A stretch of DNA of 6,971 bases, taken from the NCBI GenBank assembly GCA_028279995.1, contig JANQMQ010000363.1:1-6971 (forward strand), written 5' to 3'. Both the position numbers and the translations under genes were made by a program. Below the pieces are notes generated by a model, which saw only the letters and a program-made list of their open reading frames with translations, did not search any database and had not been told where the DNA came from. Origin of the DNA: Candidatus Phaeomarinibacter sp. Its GTDB lineage: Bacteria > Pseudomonadota > Alphaproteobacteria > CGMCC-115125. This document shows, one piece after another, positions 5,373-6,971 of the stretch. Within the stretch, counting starts at the first letter, position 1. Each line of letters begins with the position of its first letter.

Positions 5373-6728
5373 TCAGGTGTCCCGTGCAAGGCGCAATCCA
5401 GAGAATTGCCAGCGGGCGGGAGCGGGGAAAAAGTTTCTATAGGTCGCGCGCATGTGGTTTTCAGCGGTGGCGACACTGCCGCCGCGCAGGACCATCTGAT
5501 TGGCCATGAACTTACCATTGTATTCGCCAATGGCACCGGCGACCGGCTTGAAGCCCGGGTAGGGCGTATAGGCGCTCTGGGTCCATTCCCAGACATCCCC
5601 GAATATCTGTTGCAGACCTTCGGCGTTGGGAGCGGACTGTGGATGAAGGGCGCGGGTGCCCGGCTTAGTGCCTGCGAAGTTGCCTTCAGGGCGGATGCCC
5701 GAGGCTGCATGCTCGAGTTCAAACTCCGTCGGCAGGCGTACATCATCGCCCTGCTCGCTCAGCCAGGCTGCGAAGGCGGCAGCCTCGAAGAAGGAGATGT
5801 GGCAGACAGGTTCACCGGCATCGACCCCAACCCGGCCATGAAGGGTGTATGTCGTCCAGCTCTGTGACGTGTCGTCCTGCATCCAGTACAGCGGCGCCTG
5901 CCATTGACCCGCCTGTGCGCGGTCCCAGCCTTCAGCGTGCCACCAGCGCGGGTCAGCGTAGCCGCCGTCCTCAATGAACGCGAGATACTCCGCATTGGTC
6001 ACTGGCCGTGACGCCAGGGCACAGTCTCGCAAAAGAACTTGATGGCGTGGGCCTTCGCAGTCATAGGCAAAGCCATCCTGCTCCAGATCGCCGGAATGAC
6101 CGCACAGGGTGATGCCGCCGGGGAAGTCTATCCAGTCGACGTCTGGTGCATCAGTCATTGGTGCATCTGGTGCTGGGTAGATAGCTGGCCACATGGGGTT
6201 GAATGACAGCGCGTGCTTGAGGTCAGTTACCAGAAGTTCCTGGTGTTGCTGCTCATGATGCAGGCCAAGTTCGATCAGTGGCGCGATGGTGTTCCATGTG
6301 GCCTGGTCCGTCGCGTGAGCAAAGCTGACGAGTGCGTCGTCGACGTGGGCGCGGTAGGTGCCAACCTCTTCCACACTCGGGCGCGACACGAGACCACGAT
6401 TGGGCCTTGGGTATTGCGGGCCGACCGCCTGATAATACGAATTGAAAAGGTAGTCGTAGATCGGATCGATTGGTTGATAGTCCGCCGCATGCGGCTTCAG
6501 AACGAATGTTTCAAAGAACCATGTGGTGTGCGCGCGATGCCAGCGTGCGGGGCTTGCGTCCTCCATGGACTGCAGCATCTGGTCTTCAGGTGTCAGCGGC
6601 GCTGACAGACTTTCAGTCGCCGCGCGCACCTGCTCATACCGCGCCAGCAATGCCTCACGGGAGAGGCGTTTCGTCCCTGACAGGTCTGTGTGATGAGGCT
6701 TCGTGGCCTGGCCGGCGGAAGAGGGCAT
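5373..6728 (-). CDS. egtB: Ergothioneine sulfoxide synthase EgtB (non-haem iron)
   Basis: EgtB uses iron(II) and oxygen to join hercynine to a cysteine-type thiol (gamma-glutamylcysteine or free cysteine, depending on subtype), forming the C-S bond and sulfoxide of the ergothioneine precursor. The 451 residues show both expected domains. An N-terminal DinB-like helical domain (about 25-175) carries the iron ligands: His67 in SPARWHRAHTTWFFE, and His158 and His162 in LHHEQQHQELL (HX3HXE). A C-terminal formylglycine-generating-enzyme-type domain (about 200-449) has RPVTNAEYLAFIEDGGY, ISFFEAAAFAAWL, RLPTEFELEHAA, GDVWEWTQSAYTPYPGF, LRGGS and RWQFSGLRLARD. All iron ligands are present, so activity is expected. 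The thiol donor cannot be assigned from this sequence; no egtC-like hydrolase is in the window. ATG at 6728 is the only reasonable start (an in-frame TGA lies four codons upstream), though its ribosome-binding site is poor. Confidence 0.95.
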   Translation of the reverse strand: MPSSAGQATKPHHTDLSGTKRLSREALLARYEQVRAATESLSAPLTPEDQMLQSMEDASPARWHRAHTTWFFETFVLKPHAADYQPIDPIYDYLFNSYYQAVGPQYPRPNRGLVSRPSVEEVGTYRAHVDDALVSFAHATDQATWNTIAPLIELGLHHEQQHQELLVTDLKHALSFNPMWPAIYPAPDAPMTDAPDVDWIDFPGGITLCGHSGDLEQDGFAYDCEGPRHQVLLRDCALASRPVTNAEYLAFIEDGGYADPRWWHAEGWDRAQAGQWQAPLYWMQDDTSQSWTTYTLHGRVGVDAGEPVCHISFFEAAAFAAWLSEQGDDVRLPTEFELEHAASGIRPEGNFAGTKPGTRALHPQSAPNAEGLQQIFGDVWEWTQSAYTPYPGFKPVAGAIGEYNGKFMANQMVLRGGSVATAENHMRATYRNFFPAPARWQFSGLRLARDT

Positions 6729-6872
6729 TGGGGACTTTCAGCGACGTCTGACAATTGCGAAGCGTCAACTCCGCCAATTTCAAAGGCGTAAGTCAACCAC
6801 GTGACAGGTAAGTGACGCGATTGTGTGTTTCCAGTGCCGTCCCCTGATCCGTATTCGGACCGTGCTGGACCA
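6729..6872. other. Gap between nadD and egtB with short repeats near the egtB start
   Basis: These 144 bp contain no gene. On the plus strand GTAAGT occurs twice 20 bp apart (6788-6793 and 6808-6813), GTGAC twice 11 bp apart (6801-6805 and 6812-6816), the palindrome CACGTG lies between (6798-6803), and GTCA/TGAC form an inverted pair (6792-6805). On the minus strand TTGACT (6791-6796) and TTGACG (6763-6768) resemble -35 boxes, but neither has a good -10 at 16-18 bases. This is the natural place for an egtB promoter and operator, but I cannot define one. A weak hairpin at the nadD end (TCCG / CGGA around AATA, near 6849-6860) has no T-run. Confidence 0.4.
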
Positions 6873-6971
6873 TCACTGTGCCCGGCTCTTGTGCCATGCC
6901 GCGCCGATTTGCCGGCGTATCTGTGTCGATGATGCGGGGGTTGGCTGGTCCTCAATGAACACCCATGCCGG
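6873..6971 (-). CDS. nadD: Nicotinate-nucleotide adenylyltransferase, C-terminal end (runs off the window)
   Basis: The last 32 codons of an open frame entering from the right edge and ending at TGA (6873-6875). The peptide begins PAWVFIEDQPTPASSTQIRR and ends in a basic Trp-containing tail. The PAWVF strand followed by a short turn and SSTxIR is the characteristic C-terminal signature of NadD, which adenylates nicotinate mononucleotide in NAD synthesis; the Ser-Ser/Ala-Thr-x-Ile-Arg motif contacts the nucleotide. The assignment rests on that motif and on context, since nadD normally lies directly upstream of rsfS in alphaproteobacteria. Here the two are separated by egtB and egtD. Only the tail is visible, so the state of the rest of the gene cannot be judged. 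Confidence 0.8.
   Translation of the reverse strand, partial: PAWVFIEDQPTPASSTQIRRQIGAAWHKSRAQ

Noticed and set aside
6593..6955. 120-codon minus-strand frame over the nadD-egtB gap
   Set aside because: Overlaps the EgtB N-terminus and the nadD tail in another frame; the peptide is His/Arg/Ser-rich and lacks any motif.

Overview
The window looks like chromosomal DNA from an alphaproteobacterium. It is GC-rich, and the order nadD / rsfS / rlmH / gpmI-like / envC-like / ctpA is an arrangement I know from many alphaproteobacteria. I cannot assign a genus. Every supported gene lies on the minus strand, so transcription runs from the high coordinates to the low ones.

Layout in transcription order. 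The C-terminal end of nadD (NAD synthesis) enters at 6971 and stops at 6873. A 144-bp gap with small repeats (6729-6872) precedes a two-gene ergothioneine block: egtB (5373-6728, non-haem iron sulfoxide synthase) and egtD (4306-5319, histidine trimethyltransferase). This block sits between nadD and rsfS, which are normally neighbours. A 172-bp gap (4134-4305) follows, with a weak promoter candidate and nested inverted repeats that could fold as a 5' leader. Then come rsfS (ribosome silencing factor, best start a CTG), rlmH (23S rRNA methyltransferase), a GpmI-family protein, an EnvC-like murein hydrolase activator, a 121-bp gap, and the first 82 codons of the S41 processing peptidase ctpA.

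How the genes relate. rsfS and rlmH act on the 50S subunit. The envC-like protein and CtpA are exported cell-envelope factors. egtB and egtD make the sulfur-bearing trimethylhistidine precursor of ergothioneine, a redox-protective thiol. No egtA, egtC or C-S lyase gene is in the window.

The most notable observations are: (1) the gpmI-position gene is an intact, near-full-length open frame that has lost essentially every recognisable catalytic and metal-binding motif, so it appears to encode a pseudoenzyme; (2) rsfS has no ATG, GTG or TTG start that includes its conserved N-terminus, but has a CTG with a well-placed Shine-Dalgarno sequence; (3) three hairpins lie almost end to end across the rsfS/rlmH junction; (4) a possible structured leader precedes rsfS; (5) egtBD interrupts a normally tight housekeeping cluster. 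I see no mobile element, CRISPR array, tRNA or rRNA.
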